From assembly GCA_029378245.1 (NCBI GenBank), contig JARKIF010000011.1, positions 1,612,001-1,676,000 on the forward strand: a stretch of DNA of 64,000 nt. The letters run 5' to 3'. This DNA comes from Roridomyces roridus. Its lineage: Eukaryota; Basidiomycota; Agaricomycetes; Agaricales; Mycenaceae. The notes under the pieces are model-generated. The model saw nothing but the letters and a program-made list of their open reading frames with translations. It searched no databases and was not told the DNA's origin. A program made the position numbers and the translations under genes. How positions within the stretch are numbered: position 1 is the first letter of the stretch; each line of letters begins with the position of its first letter. Below are positions 49,437-61,137 of the stretch, in pieces.

Positions 49437-49445
49437 ATATATAAA
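49437..49445 (+). promoter_or_regulatory. TATA box of the carboxylesterase gene
   Basis: TATATAAAG about 50 bp upstream of the ATG at 49489. Confidence 0.55.
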
Positions 49446-49488
49446 GCTGGCCTGGAATTATTCATAGCGGAAGCTCCCCCTGCCCTCG

Positions 49489-51297
49489 ATGGTCGTGTTC
49501 CGTGTTGTGCTCGCCCTTCTCGCAGTACTGACTTGCGTCACATCCGCTCCTCGTTCCGCGGCCCCACCTCAAGATATATCGGTATTGACTCCACTCGGGA
49601 CTGCACAGGGAACTCTGGATGCCGACGGCGCCAATCGGTTCGCAGTGAGGTATGCTGGTGCTACTCGGTGGCAGTCGTCTGCTGTCGTCACGGAATGGAC
49701 TCTTCCGTCAGTCATCTCGTTCCTACCTTTCCCACCGTAGAATCTCACTCCTACCAGGAATGGCGCAAGCGACCCTGCGGCGCTTCCTTTGCAATGCCCG
49801 CAGACTAGCGTCGACGCTTCGACGTTCGCGGAGGACTGTCTTTCGATGATTTTGTATGTCCCTGTCGATATCGCCCCCGGCAGCAACGCATCCACGTTGG
49901 TATGGTCGGTGATATTGTCCCTCTTTGTGTGGCCTGTATTTATCCCTGGTCTCTAGGATTCACGGCGGTTCCTTCGATTCTGGCTCTGCTACTTTTCCGG
50001 GACTTGATGGATCGAATCTTGCCATTGCGACTGAATCAATTGTCGCTGTGATTCAGTATCGTCTCGGAGCGGTAGTGCTTTTAATTGTATATGATGAAAC
50101 CGTGCTGATTTGGGACTCTTCAAGCTCGGTCTCTTGCCTCCGGATGGATCTACCAATCTGGCCGTCCAGGATGCTATCAACGCGCTCATTTTCCTGGGTC
50201 AGGTCGTGCCGTCCTTTGGCGGGGACTCTTCCAAGATCACCCTCGCCGGGCAAAGCGCCGGAGCAGGGATGATTCGGTCGCTGCTCGCAGCGCCGTCAGC
50301 CTCCTCCTTGTTCCAAAGTGCGATCCTCCAATCGGATCCCATGGTATTTATTCCATTAATATTCTTCCTGGAATAACGCATTGCTCATCGCCACCAGGAC
50401 TTTGGCTTCACCTCCCTAACCACACAAGCGCTCCTCCAAAGCACCTTCAACGACCTCATATCCTGCTCCCCATCCGACACCGCGTGCCAAATGTCACTCA
50501 CCCTCGACGACATCCTCTCCGCACAAGCGACGCTGGAGGACGAAGCCCTCGGGCTCGATCCCTCTGTCGCTATAGGCGAACCTCTCCACCCCGTGTTGGA
50601 CCACACGCTCATCACCACCCCACTCGACTCGACTGCGCCGTTCCCGAAAGTGAGCAAACCACTGCTGCTTACCAATGTGCGCAATGAGAGCGCACCGACG
50701 ATATATGGCGTGGAATTTCCTGGGCCCGGGCCATTTCCGGCGGAGGACTTTGAGTTGAGCTCGGATGCTCTGCTGGGAACGGCGAGGACGGAGATTTTGA
50801 TGGCCTCACCCTTCTACCCCGTGGATCCAAATGGCGACTCGCGTGTCCCGCTCCAAGTTCTCGGGACCGACTACATCTGGCGGTGTCCGACATGGACATT
50901 TGCACGAAATTGGGTCGCGAATGGTGGGACTGCACATGTTGGGATGTTTACGGTAGGCGCGACGTACCCCCTCAACGACGGGATTGACGACTGCGTCGCG
51001 CCGGGGGCGGTATGTCACCAGGATGATATATTCATCGTCTTCGGCACCACACCCAACCCGACGCCCGCCCAGTCGGCGTTGACGACGGAGATGCAGGCGC
51101 GGTATAAAGCCTTTCTGGCTTCGGCCGACCCAAATGAACCGGGGCTCGATGGGTGGGTGCCGGCGACCACGACGGATGTGCATGCGAAGGAATTCGGTGT
51201 CCTCACCACTGTGGATGGAGAGGTGCCTGTCCTGGCGTGTGATCCGTCGTTTTGGGGCCAGGCGGTGCAGTACGACTATCAATTCTTCGATCTTTGA
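49489..51297 (+). CDS. Secreted type-B carboxylesterase/lipase (532 aa)
   Basis: Five exons (49489-49706, 49758-49904, 49957-50071, 50125-50343, 50398-51297) join in frame to 532 residues. A signal peptide (about 1-20, VLALLAVLTCVTSA) is followed by the alpha/beta-hydrolase landmarks: the oxyanion strand IHGGSFDSGSATFPGLDG, QYRLGALGLLP, NLAVQDAINAL and the nucleophile elbow LAGQSAGAGM (Ser near residue 205). The C-terminal half has paired Cys (CVAPGAVCHQDDIFIVFG), where the acid/His region normally lies. It hydrolyses carboxylic esters outside the cell; the natural substrate is not predictable. Usual family length, no lesions. The third intron (50072-50124) was placed by restoring the RLGxLGLLP block. 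Confidence 0.9.
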
Positions 51298-51473
51298 AAG
51301 GGGATTCGTTCGGTATTCAACTTCGGTTCTTCTCTTCTGAAATGTGCACTCTCCTTATCCGGATTGACTTTCGAGATTGCCTTTGTTCACACGAAGCGTC
51401 GCTTAGGACGGGTGGGCCATTGTTCGTCCCAGTGGCACTGATTGTCCCATCATTTTGGGGTGGTGCCGGCGTG

Positions 51474-51480
51474 TATAAAT
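51474..51480 (+). promoter_or_regulatory. TATA box of the hypothetical gene at 51540
   Basis: TATAAAT 60 bp before the ATG, with a second TATAAAG right after it. Confidence 0.5.
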
Positions 51481-51539
51481 ATAAAGGGAGCCCCGTCCGC
51501 ACTCATCTCATACGTCTTCCTCCCTCGTTCTCCCATCCA

Positions 51540-52463
51540 ATGCCCAAAGCTGCTACGCCTCGCCGTACTCACTCGACACGTTCGAAATCCCGCGGCGGTG
51601 CGCCGGTCGCACCACCGCTGCAGACTCGTGTCAACGTGGTCCATGAGGTGCATTACCTTGTACGTCGATACTCCAGTATTCGAGGCGTCCCTGAGCAAGG
51701 TGGCACAGATTCCATCACCACTGAACCCTACCCCTTCCCTGGGCTTGTCATCGTTGTACATTTCCAAGGATGTCCTGCCCACGGCGACGTCGGTTTCATG
51801 CCACACCAATTGCTTGAAGCCGACACCCTCCGTCATGATCACGAACGGACTTTCATCTCTTCGCCTCGAGCCGGCCAACGCTGCGCCTGACGTTGAGGTC
51901 GACCATGACGCGTCCTTCAAGTTGACGTCGGTATCACCGTATTGCACCGAGTGCTACATCTACCCGATGCCGCCCCGCGGGGCGCCCACCTCTAGCGATC
52001 AACTTTATTGGCCACCACACGTCTTGTTCGTCCCAGCGGGCGGACAGCATAACGTCTTGGGTCCGGGGGTGTGTGTAGCTGACATACTGGCCCGCGGATC
52101 GCAGTGTTTGGAGGACCCCCATGCGTTCGTGCTTTCTGAGTTTCCTGGATCGATTGGTTATACTCTTCATGTATGTGTTCTGGTCGGCATCCCTCCTCAT
52201 CCCTTCCGGGTCTCATCGTATGCATTCAGGTCAACGGAAAAGATGTTGAGCTACCGACGCCCACTCGACGCATCATCCCAGGCAACTGTGAGCACAATCC
52301 CATTTCGCGGATAGCCCTGGCGTGGTGGATTGCCCGGGCTTGTGCGGAGCACTTCAAAGGGGATGTGACGGATATGTACCTCGTTGAGTTCAAGGTCACT
52401 CAGGGCTCGGCGTGGAAGGCCGTTGTTGTGGGGCGGACTAATATCAATGCCACTGTAGTCTAA
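51540..52463 (+). CDS. Hypothetical protein (274 aa)
   Basis: Exons 51540-51659, 51700-52170 and 52230-52463 join in frame. A basic N-terminus (MPKAATPRRTHSTRSKSRGG) is followed by VNVVHEVHYLVAQIPSPLNP, SSLYISKDVLPTATSVSCHT, VSPYCTECYIYPMPPRGAPT, PPHVLFVPAGGQHNVLG and the tail AWWIARACAEHFKGDVTDMY, VTQGSAWKAVVVGRT. No signal peptide or membrane span is visible. The Cys pair in YCTECY could bind metal. I do not recognise the family. The first intron (40 bp) is shorter than the others in the window. The third exon and its phase are secure. Confidence 0.55.
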
Positions 52464-52866
52464 TCGATTCATACATTTTCTCTGTGAACATGCATTGGAT
52501 GAATGAGATATACCGCCTCTGCCCGCTTCCAAATGAGGTGGGAAAAAATCCACGCAACCACGCTTCTCCATGAGTCGAGTCGAACGTACTTCGTACTCCC
52601 GCTCCTTCAAATTCAGCAACGAGGTAGTACATGATATTTGACAGCAAAAAAACTTGAAGCTGTTCTGTCGAATGTCCAGGAGCCGGGGCCAGAAAAGCAA
52701 TTGCAATCCGTCGAATCACCGGGCCCGGGGAACTCTTTCGGATTCACGGGAAAACGGCCGAGGTACGATACGGCTAATTTCAGTTGCTATGTGTGACAGT
52801 GATCCACAAAATCACCAAGAGGCTACGAATTGGAGGATTGAAAACTCCGGTTCTCCCCGTGGGGAC
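52464..52866. other. Convergent 3' flanks
   Basis: Region between the ends of the hypothetical gene and the transcription factor; no gene seen. Confidence 0.4.
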
Positions 52867-55655
52867 CTACTCCCCATCCACCCAGCCCTGATCCACAACA
52901 GGCATCTTATCGATGTATGCTTGCCATTGAGTGAGATTCCTGGATTAATAAACCATTAGTTTGGTTTCTTCGGAATGCAGGTAGGACGCACATGTGATTC
53001 TCAACAGCAACAGGCGCAGCCAACCACATCGACATGAGTTCCGTATCAGCCATGTCGGCAGGCACAGATGTCTCGTCAAGCAGCTGCTCGATCGACGTAC
53101 CGGGCCTGAAACCTGAAGCTGTCTGCGAATGTACCTCCCCAGGAGTCGGTAAGACATATTCCGCACTGGCAGTCTGGAATTGATCATGTCTGGGAGCGGA
53201 CAAATGTTCGTCCAAAGATTGAAGTTCTTCCAATATCTCTACCATCCGGGCAGCTGCTCGCCACCTGATTCGCACTGAGTTAGCCAACTGAATAATATAC
53301 ACGATGGTGCTGAAAATACACATACCTCCCAGCGTTGGTCCTGACAATCCTGATAGCCGCCCCGACCAAGGCAAAGTCTTTATCCACATCAACCCTGCGC
53401 GCAGCAGCAGCGCGCTTGGTCGCAAAGATGTTGAGGAGTAACATGATGGCCCCGATAAACGTAGGGCTCTACATGAATACTTGAATCTGATACCAAAAAA
53501 TGCATCCAGTCACACGCACCTGAAAGAACCAGGTCGAGGGCGTCCTCCCAGTGGTCTCCATCCACGTTTGCGCGACGCCAATTGTCGAGCGCGCGGCGGT
53601 GAGGCAAATATATAGCGAGGGTCCGGAAACTGGGGATCGTTTGTGAATGTATAGTCGGTGGATCTATGCCTCGTGGTCAGTGCCTATCTACAGGGCAGAA
53701 ACGGAGAGCATACGGTGATCTGGATTCCATAATAAGTGGCATACAACAGAGCGGATTGCTCGTAGAATACGCCTTGGGCGCCAGGCCAGCGGACTGAGTA
53801 TGACAAGTAAGCAAGATGGAAAGGAGAAAGAAACAGAGGACGGACGATGCTCCGGCAACGAGTCAATGAACTCGTTCATAGCCGAGTCCAACTCTGCCAC
53901 AGTATTCATCTCGTCCTCCGGGGTCCACCCCATCCGCGCTTTCATTGTTTTAGAGGCGTAAAGCCGGTGTAGCGTTTTGGCGAGAATCTACAATTGACGG
54001 GAGTATCGATTGGGATTAATAGGTTTGGCTGCATGTACCTCGAGCAGCTGGACCAGGTACTTGAAGAACGACACGTTAGAAGGCTTCCCCGCGGGTTGCA
54101 AGAATGCAGAGTCCCAGTATTCATCGTCGACTTCGAGCGGCGGGAGAACATCATATCTAAAACCTCAAGTCAGTCAGGCAAATGGCTTTCTGAGCGACGC
54201 ACTCCTCGACATGGATCGTGGGCGTGCGACCCAGGAAACTGGATAGCATACCGTCGAGGATGAAGATGGACCTGTATGGGTGGGTAAGCCACGCAAACGA
54301 ATTTCGTGATGGTACACACCAGAATGCGCGGTTCCAAAGCTCATCCTCGATTTCCGGTGTGCCACTGCTCCGAGAATACCGACGGTGGTATTGTATCAAC
54401 CGCGCGCCGATGCCCTGAGGTTTCAGTCAACAAACTTCGGCAGATGCACGATCACCCACTAGGTAAGACCACGTCAAATGGGGGGCCGTACCTCCCCAGC
54501 AATACAAAGTCATCAGCTACGCGCAGAGTTGGCGTGTGCACTCAATGAAAATGTCTGTACTGACGCAGTAGAATTGTACATCATGCACTGTAGGCTCGGC
54601 AAAATTTGGCAACATGCGTATTTGCGAAACAAACATCCAGCCCGAGGAAATGGCCTGTCCGTCAATCATGACGCGGGGGTCGTCCGAGTACTAGGTGCTT
54701 TATGAGAACCACGGCGCATACGAGATACTGGCAGTCCTCACACGCGATGCGATTCCAAACAGGGCCATCAGTACTGCTTCAAAACTCGGGTCTCGGGTGT
54801 GGAGCTCTTCTTGGACGTGTCGTTCCAGCAGCGGCCGATGGAGGAGCGGAAAGATCGGATGCACGTGTTTAAAGTAGAGCTCGATGAGATGGTACATCAG
54901 GTCGGGAGGTGGGCAGATGTAGGAAGGTCGAGAGTAGTAGAAATCCTGCTCCCACTGGCCGCGTCGTTCATCTCATGGGATTTCGAGAGTTGGAGACGAC
55001 ACACCGGATATGGAGCCCAATTCATGGCGCGTTGCGGCATGTCGGGCATCCCTGGGCGGCCCAGATACTTTTCCTTGGTCTAAAGATGAAGTTGAAAGGA
55101 CACAGCTGCGATGGAGAGGGTGCACGCACCGCGATGGCGCTGTGTACAAGGTTGAAAGTACTATCTGACCCAAAGAAGTGATTCTTGAATTGCCCAGTTA
55201 GCTCTTTGACGTCTTCGTCCTCTTCCTCGTCGTCTTGATACTCGTCCAATACGGGTGTCTCACTCTCAGGGGTGGGTGCACCGTCAGGATCGAACGAAGA
55301 TTGCAAGGGCGCCGAACAGAGTGAGCACACAGAAAGCGCGCGGAGTTTGGCTTCGAGAATGGCCACCTTCCGCTGGAGCTCCTCGACGAGCCTTAAAAGT
55401 CAAGCTGCCCCCAGATCAGTGTGTGGCTGCATACCTGTTCTTGGTTCGGCGGCTTGTGGGTTCGGCGTAGGTACACAACCCGCCAAAGGACAAGCAGTTG
55501 CTACACTGGTGTTCCGGCATCGAATTTCCGTTACAGCGAACTGGAATCAGGTCAGCTCTGGGCCCAGGGGCGTGGAGCATACCTTTTCGCTGACGGCAGT
55601 TGTCGCAACTCAGGACTCGTCGGGACTTTGAATTGGACAGTTGGGGCGTGGACAT
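52867..55655 (-). CDS. Zn2Cys6 fungal transcription factor
   Basis: The minus-strand start MSTPQLSNSKSRRVLSCDNC leads into a full zinc binuclear cluster, CDNCRQRKVRC then HQCSNCLSFGGLC (C-x2-C-x6-C-x9-C-x2-C-x6-C, residues about 17-47). A basic/heptad dimerisation stretch follows (RLVEELQRKVAILEAKLRAL), then an acidic linker (YQDDEEEDEDVKEL) and the regulatory domain of Fungal_trans type: LIELYFKHVHPIFPLLHRPL, FEAVLMALFGIASRV, QAISSGWMFVSQI, GARLIQYHRRYSRS, RSIFILDGMLSSFLGRTPTI, DEYWDSAFLQPAGKPSNVSF. The end is WQAYIDKMPVVDQGWVDGE after intron 52940-52991. At least ten introns are present; the middle joins (53430-54700) were not all resolved. It is nuclear and probably a pathway regulator; the target genes are unknown. 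The neighbouring esterase and transporter are possible but unproven targets. Confidence 0.82.
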
Positions 55656-56626
55656 GGTGGTTTGGGAAGAGATGCATGCGGGACAAACAAACAAGGTACG
55701 GCTATCGATCCGGCTGTATTACGTCGACAATGAGTCACCAGAGGTTAGTAATCGGAAAAAAATGCCGTTCTGTGCCGCTCGTGGTCCGAGGATTTGCCGC
55801 TGATGATTTTAATAACGCGATGCATCATTGATGTGAATTCCATGCAATCGGCATGATCACATTGGACTATGTTGGTTCGCACCAGAGCCCGGCGAGCTCG
55901 GCATCTTGATGCCGCCACCGGTCTCTGGCACCTGGACCGATTGCTTGAATTTCCGCGGCTGCAATGGGCTTCGCAATAGCCAAGTTTCGTTGATGTTGTC
56001 CACCAGCAGCCAGCTCGAGCTCCGTATTTGCAAGTTGCAAAAGCTCACAATTTCACATGTTGAAACAAGTGGAAACCAAAGCCAGGTCAGATGCTGAATG
56101 GTTCGTCTCCATTCTCCGTTTTATACATACTATCAGTGTTTGTGGCTACGGCGGTCATTGCGTTCAAGACAAGGGTTATGGAATTACAGGAGACGGCGGC
56201 GGGCGCCTCCCACGAACGGCATGCTTGAATCGGTCTCCACGCAGTGCCCACCCTCCAAAGTTGAAACAAGGTCAGTATCATATCGGGAAACAGAGACGCA
56301 GTCGCAGTTGTGTGGCAACGAATACTCCCTTGTAGGCCAAAGATTTTCGGCGTTTACTGAGGGCCAGAATCTTTTGTTCGACTAAGGTTCGGTACGGGTA
56401 TATCGGTCTCCTTGTCCTCCAACGTCCGGGTTACCTAGGGATATACAAAGTCTCTGCCATATCCTTTTGTTCTTCGAACAAAGAACAAAGCAGGAACAAA
56501 GACGCCGCCATCATAAAAGATCAACGGACCCACATTCTCCTTGTACTTGCTCTTAGCCCTTGAATGAATAAAGGTGCATCGGGAAACCTGACGACCATCT
56601 CCTCCCAAATTCCCATGGTGTCGGGG
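55656..56626. other. Intergenic
   Basis: Divergent interval between the transcription factor and the F-box/LRR gene; no gene seen. Confidence 0.4.
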
Positions 56627-56633
56627 TATAAAT
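56627..56633 (+). promoter_or_regulatory. TATA box of the F-box/LRR gene
   Basis: TATAAAT about 60 bp upstream of the ATG at 56689. Confidence 0.5.
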
Positions 56634-56688
56634 TCTGCCCTCCATTCGCCTTGCACCTGTGGCAGCCACCCTTCGTCCTGTGACAAAG

Positions 56689-58317
56689 ATGGCATCGTCC
56701 ACACCCTCTGGAACCGGATCGGAATCACGAAGGCCTCTTCCTAACGAGCTCATCTTGGAAGTACTGGAGTTCTTATGTGCCGATCTCGCAGCCAACCCAA
56801 TCCCCATTCCCAACCCTCTCGATCCAATCACCAACTCCATATCCCTTGCGCCGATCGCAACGTTGCGGTTAGTCAGCCATCTTGTGCGGGGCTTCGTTGA
56901 ATCCCAGAGACACCTCTGGATGTCCTACTCCCTGTTGCTTCCCAGCGGGGTTCGGTCCCCAGACATACAGCAGATTTACGACGGCTTGAGGTATTACCTC
57001 CGGCGGGCGCCTCCCGTGGAACTGATCTCCTTCGGCGTTGAGGTGGGCGCAGGCTTAAGCCCGGCATACTGGCTTAGACAGCTCCTCTTCAGATACGCAC
57101 CTCGCTTGGAGTCGCTCACCCTGCACATCTCGTCAGAGACACTGGGGCTTTTTCAAGGCAGATCCCCGCCGCTGTTCCAATCTCTGAGGAGGCTCAGCGT
57201 CATCCTGCCCGAGAGAGCACAGCAAGTGGGCTTTGTAAGGGAGGTAGAGGGATTGCTGGAGACGTTACACAACGCTCAGCAACTGTCCGTTTTGTCTATC
57301 TCCCTCGTGGGCACCTCGCGTGCCCCGCGTCTGTTATTCATCGACGGCCTACCCCTCTACAACACTCTAACGACACTAATCGTGACGCATATCTGCGTCT
57401 CGGTCACCGATTCCCAGCGCTTCTGGCTCCTATGCCCACAAGTGCGTTCGTTGTGTCAAACCCTGGTGCTGATTCTGATATTTGACATGCAGTTGGAATC
57501 CTGTACATTTTGGTTGGCCCCGTTCAGCGACGAAGTCGGAGTCCCGCCGACCACTGCGCGTCTCGCGAGCCTCCGTCAACTGCATATAACCTACCGCTTC
57601 CTGAGCCCGGAGCCTTTCGCATCTCTCGAAGCACCGCAGCTCGTGATGCTCGTCATCTCGGTGGAGGCCAGCGAAAACAACGGAGCTTTTCCTGATGTTG
57701 CTTTGCGGGCATTTCAAGCGAGATCCCACTTTGAGTTGGCCGAGTTTCACCTACATGTCGATTTTTCCGGGCAAGCGCAGGGTGTCCTGCAGTTTTTGGA
57801 AGCCGCGCCAACCTTGCAGACGTTAACGCTCCATTGGACACTGGTTCTGGAGTCTCGGTCTCAAGCTAACGCTGGGTTGCTCCATTTACTCGCAAGCCTG
57901 GCACGTCCGCATCTGTTCCTTCCGAATAAGATGGATCTGCTGCCGGCACTTCGCAGCCTTCAAATCGACCTGGTCAGCCCATATATGCAAGACGTGTTGG
58001 AATTGCTTCGATCGCGAGTAGATCAACTCTCCGAAGTCACACTGTATGATTTCGAGGGTGATGAGGTGTATTGGCGCCAGATATGGGACTTGCGCTCTCG
58101 TAACCGGCACCTCAACATCTTCTTCATTGCCATGGTCTCTTTCGACTGTTCAGATCGCGGGAGTCAACCGCCGGAGTGGAACTTTTCCGATGAAAGTTCG
58201 GATTCCGGTGATTCTGACAGTTGGGAGGTGGGATCGGTTTCGACACAGGCAACATCGGTGGCGGAGGAGTATGAACCCTCAAGCCACTCTGGGGCCTGCG
58301 GAGGACATCTTGAGTGA
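56689..58317 (+). CDS. F-box/LRR-like protein (about 525-542 aa)
   Basis: The long open frame starts MASSTPSGTGSESRRPLPNE, where PLPNELILEVLEFL is a typical F-box first helix; LRLVSHLVRGFVESQRHLWM completes the box. A leucine-rich region follows (LESLTLHISSETLGLF, SLRRLSVILPERA, LQTLTLHWTLVLESRS, LPALRSLQIDLVS). The tail is acidic/Ser-rich (FSDESSDSGDSDSWEVG). It probably adapts substrates to an SCF ubiquitin ligase. The stretch 57442-57492 (GTGCGT ... CTGAT ... CATGCAG, 51 bp, a multiple of three) looks like an intron that stays open if retained; removing it gives the LRR-like CPQLESCTFWL. The true 3' end may also be spliced: a donor near 58351 is in frame with the alternative end DILSDQSSEWRDMDWV. 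Confidence 0.8.
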   Translation: MASSTPSGTGSESRRPLPNELILEVLEFLCADLAANPIPIPNPLDPITNSISLAPIATLRLVSHLVRGFVESQRHLWMSYSLLLPSGVRSPDIQQIYDGLRYYLRRAPPVELISFGVEVGAGLSPAYWLRQLLFRYAPRLESLTLHISSETLGLFQGRSPPLFQSLRRLSVILPERAQQVGFVREVEGLLETLHNAQQLSVLSISLVGTSRAPRLLFIDGLPLYNTLTTLIVTHICVSVTDSQRFWLLCPQVRSLCQTLVLILIFDMQLESCTFWLAPFSDEVGVPPTTARLASLRQLHITYRFLSPEPFASLEAPQLVMLVISVEASENNGAFPDVALRAFQARSHFELAEFHLHVDFSGQAQGVLQFLEAAPTLQTLTLHWTLVLESRSQANAGLLHLLASLARPHLFLPNKMDLLPALRSLQIDLVSPYMQDVLELLRSRVDQLSEVTLYDFEGDEVYWRQIWDLRSRNRHLNIFFIAMVSFDCSDRGSQPPEWNFSDESSDSGDSDSWEVGSVSTQATSVAEEYEPSSHSGACGGHLE

Positions 58318-58723
58318 TCAATCCTCTGAATGGCGGGACATGGACTGGGTTGTAAGTATGGTACACATTGGTTGGTTTGTGAATGCGGGGTGGGACCCAC
58401 GCTCTTTTCATCCGTTCATACCCCTCAGAGGCTCACTCGACATGTAGCATATTTACCGTTCAACTGTATTTATGTTTCCAGATGCCTCGCTCTTTACCTA
58501 CGGACTAGTATTCTACGATTCCTTATAATCTCATGCAATTGATGCAGTATAATTATGTCTGCGGATGAAAACGAGGTCATGAAATCCGAGCTTGGCCCCG
58601 ATGCTTGACCTTCGGGGACATCAACGTCATGATCATGTTTTTCTGTATATTCGAACCTTCCTTTTGTGAACAACCGTCTAACCGACACAACCAGTCTACC
58701 CAAAGAAATAAATATAGATCTAC
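58318..58723. other. Convergent 3' flanks
   Basis: Possible extra 3' exon of the F-box/LRR gene (see its entry); otherwise no gene. Confidence 0.35.
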
Positions 58724-60561
58724 TCATCCCACCGTCTCCGAACGCATTTTACGAGGAAGCAACAACGTGCAGCGTATAGCGCCTAGCGTCACCATAATGA
58801 GCACGAAATACACAAAGTACCCGCCGGCAATGTTGTTTTTGACGGACAGCGAGAACAGGGAGGAGGCAAAGGACGGGGCGATAGAGCGCAGGGAGGTCCC
58901 CACCATCTGAGCCAACCCAGTCACACTGCCGACGCTCGCCTTGTTCGGCGCCGCGTCCATTGTGAAGAGCATCACGCATGCTGTTTGATTCGCAGTAAGT
59001 TGACGCAACAATAATCGATGGATGAACCAAGACGCACAATATGCGAAATACAGCATCGTCGAGGACGCGAGCTGCACACACAACACGAAGATCACGGCAC
59101 CGTCAACCCGGCCCGCACGCGCAGCGAGCCAAGTCATGACCGGGAAAGCCGCGAACGTGATCATAAACGCCACGAAACTCGCCGTGAATACGCGCCGGGG
59201 ACCAAAGTAGCGGATCACGCGCCCTCCGACGAGGCTTTGGAGAATGGCGTTGGTGATCCCGCACAAGCCCATGATCAAGCCGATGTCGTACGGCTTGAGG
59301 CCGAGGCCGCCCATTCCGATGGGAGTAGCGTAGACCTGCTTGTATGAGAGGGAGACATTTGGAGGGACTTTACATGCATACCAAAGGGAGGAGGGCGCCC
59401 CAACACATGTCGGTGAAAGATAGGCATCCGTGATTTATCAGTGCGATCCGCACTGGGCCCGTCAGTAATCCTCGAAGGTCGACGAGAGTCTCTGATCCTT
59501 CGGGGTCCGTCTCGGTCTGAGTTTCAGCGAGGAGAGGCTCCGTTTCTCCCCCCGATTTTTTCTTCCGTTGTCGGGCCATGGCCGAGGGGAGAGTCTGGTG
59601 GAACTAAGGTAGCCATTATGATTCATGGGTTTATCACCCACCTCCTTCAAGCCCAGGAAGGCGAAGACAAACGATAGGAACGCGATGAATCCGGCGATGG
59701 CACACGGGAGGAAGTACGGGCGGTATCGCAAAAGGGAGATTTTACCCAGAGTATCCGGCCATTTCGTGGCCGGATTGGCGAAGACACCGCCGATGAAGGG
59801 GCTGGAAGAGTATCCACAATCCATCCGAAGCTCGAAAAAAAAAGGTTGCCCACCTCAGGGTTACGCCAACACTCCACATGAGGGGAATGTACGAGAAGAC
59901 GTCCGCCGCATTTGTCGAATCGGAGATCTGCAAGATAAGGATATGAGGCTGTATCCAAAGAAGGACTAACCTCGTTCATCGCCGTCTTGGACACACCTAG
60001 CCCCACTGAATGACACCTTGAGAGAGAGAGAAAAATGCCGACGAACCGATATTGCCATTAAACGCTCCCTGCGTGCACCGGAAGACAAGAAGCGTCCAGA
60101 ACGACCTCGATAGCCCGAAACCTAGCATGGACACACACAGGCCTATGGGTGCCAGCAGCAAGACTGGACGACGGCCATAAATATCTGACAGGCGCCCGAA
60201 TTGAAATACCGTGAGGCTCTCGGCGAGGAAGAAGGCTGATTCCTGGGTGCGTGCCGTCAGATCGGCGCGATATATCGGACGGATTATACCCACAAGGAGC
60301 CCCGCATAGAATCCCGTCTTACTCTCGTCGCCGCCTGTGATTCCGGTGTCTCGAACGAATTGGACGACGAAGGGATAGATGACCATCGCTGGGAACGAGC
60401 GTGCAAGGTGAGCCAGCCACAGTCTCTGCCCAGAGTATTCACTGACCAGTGATCGGCTCAGCGAACTGGATAAGCAGAAGAATGAAGAGCTGCAGCCTGG
60501 GGAGGGGCGTGCGCTTGGTGCCGAGCCGTTCTTGCGAGTGGAGTCTAGCATCATCGGTCAT
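58724..60561 (-). CDS. Major facilitator superfamily transporter
   Basis: The model starts at 60561 (MTDDARLHSQERLGTKRTPL), which keeps the first membrane helix LQLFILLLIQFAEPITA in frame. The following blocks mark an MFS antiporter: YPFVVQFVRDTGITG, the signature loop FQFGRLSDIYGRRPVLLLAP, LLVFRCTQGAFNGNIG, then PFIGGVFANPA. A central cytosolic loop is acidic (GGETEPLLAETQTETDPEGS). The second half has GALLPLVCM, ITNAILQSLVGGRVIRYFGP, FAAFPVMTWLAARAG, ASVGSVTGLAQMVGTSLRSI and ends LLPRKMRSETVG. The arrangement (about 12 helices) resembles the fungal relatives of zinc-induced facilitator/TetA-like drug:H+ antiporters. Several introns are visible; the internal joins near 59340-59960 are approximate. 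Substrate unknown. Confidence 0.85.
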
Positions 60562-61137
60562 GATCGTGGCAAGGAGGGAGGGCTTGGGAGAGTGAGCCCT
60601 GGAGGAGAGTGGACTGAGGGCGCTCGGAGCTTGGGTCCTCGAGGATCGAGTCAGAGAAGCCCTCGAATGCGTAAGCGATTGCGGGATTTTTTACCCGACA
60701 CTGATGGTGATCCATTTGGGAATTCGCCGAGGCCTTGTCGGCACAGTGCCGCATCGATCTGGAGTTTTCTGGAGTGTACCATCATCGATATCTCAGCCAT
60801 CTCCTCTCCGAGATCCCAAACCCCATGCTCGTTGCCCATCGTGTCAGAACCTGCAGAGGCCGGCCAAGATGGATTCTCATTCGAGGCTTTTTTGGATGAT
60901 CAGTCCATGATCGCCGATCGGCGGTTCGTCTTGATTTACCAGCCAGATTCTGCCTTGGATTGGCAGTGTGCGGCGGTTGCATGTGGGAGAACTTGTTCGA
61001 GCGCTAAAGGCCGTCGGGTTAGCAGTGAGGGATTTTATTTTATCATTTGAAATTTCGGGCGGTGCGGAGAGGCTTGGCACATCACATGATGACGGATAAT
61101 GTGACAGTGTGACACACACCCTTTCTTCTCGCACTCA
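60562..61137. other. Intergenic
   Basis: No gene with support; open frame 60532-61050 (plus) lacks any domain. Confidence 0.35.

Noticed and set aside
51442..52314. 290-residue open frame starting at 51442
   Set aside because: It begins upstream of the TATA box and runs through introns 51660-51699 and 52171-52229; the three-exon model from 51540 is preferred.
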